From: Solirubrobacterales bacterium | Lineage (GTDB): Bacteria; Actinomycetota; Thermoleophilia; Solirubrobacterales; 70-9 | Reading direction: 5' to 3' | Length of the DNA stretch: 64,000 bases | Assembly: GCA_017304845.1 (NCBI GenBank) | Contig: JAFKLL010000012.1 | Span: 78,944 to 142,943 of the forward strand | Shown here: one piece after another, positions 60,929-64,000 of the stretch | Layout: each line of letters opens with the position of its first letter | Position numbering within the stretch: position 1 is the stretch's first letter | Translations under genes and position numbers: made by a program | Notes under the pieces: generated by a model | The model's input: only the letters and a program-made list of their open reading frames with translations | Told to the model about the DNA's origin: nothing | Database searches by the model: none

Positions 60929-63390
60929 TGTCCCGGCTGTTCGGCGGGTTCGCCGCAGCCACCTCACGCCGGCCCTGGCCGGTGATCATCTGCGCCGTCC
61001 TGCTGGCGGCGGTCTCGATCTGGGCGGCCGCCGGCATGGGCTCCCAGAACGTCACCGACGCCTTCTTCGACAAGGGCTCCACCGCCTACAAGACGAACGA
61101 GCAGGCCGAGAAGGCCTTCGGCTCCGACCCGGTGGTGGTGATGGCCAAGGGCCCTCTGGTCGAGACTCTCAGCACCTACAACCTCAACAAGCTGGCCACC
61201 CTCGAGACCTGCCTCGCCGGGGCGATCAAGGAAGGGAGGGGCCGTCTCTTCAAGATCTGCCGTCAGCTCACCGACCTGAGGGCGGCTCAGCTGGTCACCG
61301 GGCCGGCGACCTTCCTAGGTCGGGCCGTGGGGGGCATCACCGAGGTCTATCAGCGTCAATTGAAGCGGCTGGCCGGGCTGCCGAAGGGGCCGGCGGGAGC
61401 GGCTGAGCGGCAGCGCGTGATCGGCCTCGCGGTCGAGGTCATCTCCCGCTACGGGCTCGACCTGACCGAGCCCCCGAGCCTGGAGGACCCGACCTTCGTG
61501 CGGCGGGTCGTCTTCGGTGACGGCGGGGTCCAGGCCGGTCCGAAGCCGAAGCTGAACTACCTGTTCCCGTCCTCGGACTCGGCTCAGATCGTCATCCGCC
61601 TGCGCAGCGACCTGACCGATGGCCAGCGTTCCGAGGCGATCAGCCTGATCAAGCAGGCGGCCGCCGATCCCTCGACCCAGCTGCGCAATGTCGACCTGGT
61701 GGTCTCCGGCTCCCCGGTCGTCTTCGACGGCCTGAACGACGAGCTGCCGATCCGGGTGCTGATCCTGGCCGCGGTCGCGGTCGTGCTGATGAGCCTCGCC
61801 CTCCTCTTCGCCTTCGGCTCGATCTGGCGCCTGCTCCCGCTCGGCCTCGCGCTCGGCGGGGTCGGGGTCGCGGCCGGGCTGCTTCGCCTCTGCGGCGGCG
61901 AGTTCTCGCTGGCGGCGTTGGGGGCGGCGCCGATCCTGATCGGGCTCACCGTGGACTACGCGGTCCAGCTCCAGGCCCGGTTCGACGAGACCGGACGGAT
62001 GCCGGCGGACCAGGCGGCCCGCGAGGCCGCCGGCCGTGGCGTGCCGATGATCGCCACCGCCTGCCTCGCCACGGCGGCCGGCTTCGCCGCGCTGATGCTC
62101 TCCAGCCTGCCCCTGGTCTCCCAGTTCGGGCTGCTGCTCGGCGGGGGCGTCCTGGTCTGCTTCCTCTTCACCTTCCTGGTCGGCTTCGCGTTGCTGTCCC
62201 TGCGTGGCGAGCGCCGCCCGGAGCCGCGCCGCGGCCGGGTCTGGGATCGGGCCCGTGACCTGGTCAAGCCGATCCTCGCGACCACGATCAGGGCGCCCGG
62301 CCGGGTGCTGCTGTTGGCGCTGCTGCTCGGCGCGATCGGGTGGGCGGTGAGCACCCAGGCCCAGATCCGGACGGAGATCGGCCAGCTGCTGCCGACCCGG
62401 GCCGGCGTGGTGCAGGATCTGCTCGACGTCGAGGACACCACCGGCACCTCCGGCGAGATCGACTTGATCGTGAAGGCGCCGGACGTGACGTCCCCGGCCG
62501 TGGTGGCCTGGACCGATCAGGTCCGGACCGAGATCCTCGCCGAGTCCGGATACGGGGGAGAGGAGCCGAGCTGCATCGGGGCCGAGCTCTGCCCCGGGCC
62601 GGCGATCCCCGATTTCGTGGACCCGACCAGCAAGGGCCTGACCTCGGCCGACGTGCGCTCCGTCCTGCGGTCGCTGCCGGCCAGTGACCGCAAGGCGATC
62701 ATCGCCGGCGGTCTGGTCGGCAAGGGAGACCCGACCGAGGCCAAGGTCGCCTTCGCGCTGCGTTCCGGCTCGGTCGACGATCAGCAGGCGGTGATCGATC
62801 GGATCGAGCGGGCGGTCGCCGACTCGCGCGGCGGCAAGGGACCGCCGCCCGGAGTGTCCGCGACGGTCACCGGGCTGCCGGTCGTGGTCGCCTCGTCCGC
62901 CTCGGACCTGGCGGATTCCCGCTACCTGCTGGTCCTGGCCGGGATCGTCGCGGTCGGCCTGGTCCTCCTGCTCGTCTACCGTTCGCCGCGCCGCGTGCTG
63001 GTGCCGCTGGTCCCGATCGTGGTCGCCGGGGGCTGGTCGGCGCTGATCGTCGCCGCGCTCGACCTCTCCCTCAACCCGCTTTCGACGGTGCTGGCGGTGC
63101 TGGTCACCGCGATCGCGACCGAGTTCGGGGTGATCATCTCCGGCCGCTACTTCCAGGAGCGCGAGGGCGGCGCCAGCCTCACGGTCGCTCTGCGCCGCAC
63201 CTACGGCCGCACCGGCATGGCCGTCGCCACCTCGGGCCTCACCGCGATCGCCGGTTTCGCCGCCCTCGGCGCGAGCGACGTCGCGATGTTGCGTGACTTC
63301 GGCCTGATCGCCGTGGTCGATCTCGCGGTCGCCCTGGCCGGTGTGCTGCTGGTCCTGCCGGCGATGCTGGTCTGGTTGGAGCGACGTTGA
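60928..63390 (+). CDS. MMPL/RND-family transporter
   Basis: Encodes 820 residues with the duplicated RND layout. One membrane helix near residue 15 is followed by a large extracytoplasmic loop (to about 270) and five helices (about 275-430; LIGLTVDYAVQLQARFDETG). A second loop follows (about 460-660), and then five more helices (to about 818). The closest style is HpnN/MmpL-type lipid exporters. It is in one overlapping operon with the Mce-type permeases and ATPase, so both pumps probably handle the same or linked lipids. Confidence 0.92.
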   Translation: MSRLFGGFAAATSRRPWPVIICAVLLAAVSIWAAAGMGSQNVTDAFFDKGSTAYKTNEQAEKAFGSDPVVVMAKGPLVETLSTYNLNKLATLETCLAGAIKEGRGRLFKICRQLTDLRAAQLVTGPATFLGRAVGGITEVYQRQLKRLAGLPKGPAGAAERQRVIGLAVEVISRYGLDLTEPPSLEDPTFVRRVVFGDGGVQAGPKPKLNYLFPSSDSAQIVIRLRSDLTDGQRSEAISLIKQAAADPSTQLRNVDLVVSGSPVVFDGLNDELPIRVLILAAVAVVLMSLALLFAFGSIWRLLPLGLALGGVGVAAGLLRLCGGEFSLAALGAAPILIGLTVDYAVQLQARFDETGRMPADQAAREAAGRGVPMIATACLATAAGFAALMLSSLPLVSQFGLLLGGGVLVCFLFTFLVGFALLSLRGERRPEPRRGRVWDRARDLVKPILATTIRAPGRVLLLALLLGAIGWAVSTQAQIRTEIGQLLPTRAGVVQDLLDVEDTTGTSGEIDLIVKAPDVTSPAVVAWTDQVRTEILAESGYGGEEPSCIGAELCPGPAIPDFVDPTSKGLTSADVRSVLRSLPASDRKAIIAGGLVGKGDPTEAKVAFALRSGSVDDQQAVIDRIERAVADSRGGKGPPPGVSATVTGLPVVVASSASDLADSRYLLVLAGIVAVGLVLLLVYRSPRRVLVPLVPIVVAGGWSALIVAALDLSLNPLSTVLAVLVTAIATEFGVIISGRYFQEREGGASLTVALRRTYGRTGMAVATSGLTAIAGFAALGASDVAMLRDFGLIAVVDLAVALAGVLLVLPAMLVWLERR

Positions 63391-64000
63391 ACTCCCGGGG
63401 GCGGCCCTTCAACTACGTCGCCGTCGTCGGGGTCATCTTCGTCATCGTCGTTCTCGTCGCCCTCTTCAACATGCTGAGGACGACCGATTCCGGCACGGTC
63501 GGGATCGGCGACGTGGGAATCGGCGAGAAGGCGGCGCCCTTCGCCGTGCCGCTCGCCGCCTCGGACCTGGATGGCGACGCCAACGTCGGCCCGGACCAGG
63601 CCTGCTCGGTCCAGGGCCGGGACGTGCTGCGCATCTGCGACTACTTCGACCGGCCGCTGGTGCTTTCGTTCTGGTTCACCAAGCAGGCTTCCAGCTGCAT
63701 CGATCAGCAGGACGTCTTCGACGAGGTGGCCGCCCGCTACGGACGTCGGGCCGGCTTCGTCTCGATCAACGTCCGCGACGACCGCGACCGGGTGAGGGAG
63801 CTGATCGAGGAGCACGGCTGGAAGGTCCCGGTCGGCTACGACCGCGACGGTGCGGTCTCGAACATCTACCGGGTGGGCGGCTGCCCGACCATCCTCTTCT
63901 ACCGCAGGGGCGGCATCCTCGAGGACGCCGAGATCAGCCCCATGGACCCGGAGCAGCTGGGGGCGCAGGTACGCTCCCTCATCGATGGCCAGCAAGAACC
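63387..64000 (+). CDS. Membrane-anchored redoxin (TlpA/AhpC-like), partial
   Basis: An open frame of 204 codons runs past the window end from a TTG that overlaps the MMPL stop. One membrane anchor lies at residues 9-28 (YVAVVGVIFVIVVLVALF). A thioredoxin-fold domain follows (FVVPL-like AAPFAVPLAASDL, LVLSFWFTKQASSC, GWKVPVGYDRDGA, GGCPTILFYRRGG with the cis-proline). The usual CxxC is reduced to a single cysteine in ASSCIDQQD, with another cysteine at the cis-Pro site. It is part of the lipid-transport operon. Confidence 0.8.
   Translation, partial: MNSRGRPFNYVAVVGVIFVIVVLVALFNMLRTTDSGTVGIGDVGIGEKAAPFAVPLAASDLDGDANVGPDQACSVQGRDVLRICDYFDRPLVLSFWFTKQASSCIDQQDVFDEVAARYGRRAGFVSINVRDDRDRVRELIEEHGWKVPVGYDRDGAVSNIYRVGGCPTILFYRRGGILEDAEISPMDPEQLGAQVRSLIDGQQE

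Overview
The window is very GC-rich and densely packed with genes, with no stretch over 300 bases lacking a gene. Several things together suggest a soil-type actinobacterium, most likely of the Thermoleophilia/Solirubrobacterales kind: coenzyme-F420-type LLM oxidoreductases, many acyl-CoA catabolic genes, Mce-type (MlaE/YrbE) lipid-transport permeases, secreted FG-GAP and anchor-D proteins with strongly basic C-termini, an ECF sigma factor and frequent GTG/TTG starts. That placement is inferred from style and gene content, not from a marker gene. No rRNA, tRNA, CRISPR array, transposase or integrase was seen.

Layout. 1-1.3 kb: the end of a sugar-type ABC transporter. 1.4-2.3 kb: a secreted protein made of two copies of an eight-cysteine architecture. 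2.5-8.3 kb: a divergent acyl-CoA catabolic cluster (crotonase, APH-type kinase / acyl-CoA dehydrogenase, HAD phosphatase, SDR, CoA transferase). It holds, as separate genes, the three domains that are fused in ACAD10-type proteins. 8.4-14.2 kb: a secreted PKD protein and a second catabolic block (LLM oxidoreductase, Zn alcohol dehydrogenase, SDR, HAD, crotonase). 14.4-17.2 kb: a thioredoxin-reductase-like flavoprotein facing an XRE-cupin regulator, then an ECF sigma factor and its membrane partner. 17.2-20.9 kb: alpha/beta hydrolase, thiC under a TPP riboswitch, a phosphoesterase and another LLM enzyme.

21.0-23.2 kb is an island of less GC-rich, unfamiliar genes. One of them appears to start at AUA inside an AUAA stop/start overlap. 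23.2-33 kb is a minus-strand catabolic block. It contains a five-gene run in which a stand-alone PEP-utilising-enzyme swivelling-histidine protein, an unrecognised 553-residue protein and a winged-helix protein are followed by a phosphotriesterase-family protein and an alcohol dehydrogenase; an acyl-CoA ligase and a GAF-PucR regulator lie upstream. This is the best candidate for an undescribed system. 32.9-37.3 kb completes a beta-oxidation set (3-hydroxyacyl-CoA dehydrogenase, HSD10-like SDR, thiolase), followed by a TetR regulator with two identical operators and a divergent hydrolase.

37.3-44 kb holds two giant secreted FG-GAP/anchor-D proteins (one frameshifted) around a thioesterase. 44.1-50.9 kb: metH, a DUF1697 gene, a FhuF-like [2Fe-2S] protein with a secreted partner, and an ExbB/DUF2149 pair closed by a strong terminator. 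51-57.4 kb: an aldehyde dehydrogenase and four tandem PQQ-type sugar dehydrogenase paralogues that differ in how they are exported. 57.4-64 kb: a lipoprotein, then an operon of two MlaE permeases, an ATPase, an MMPL/RND transporter and a redoxin that runs off the window.
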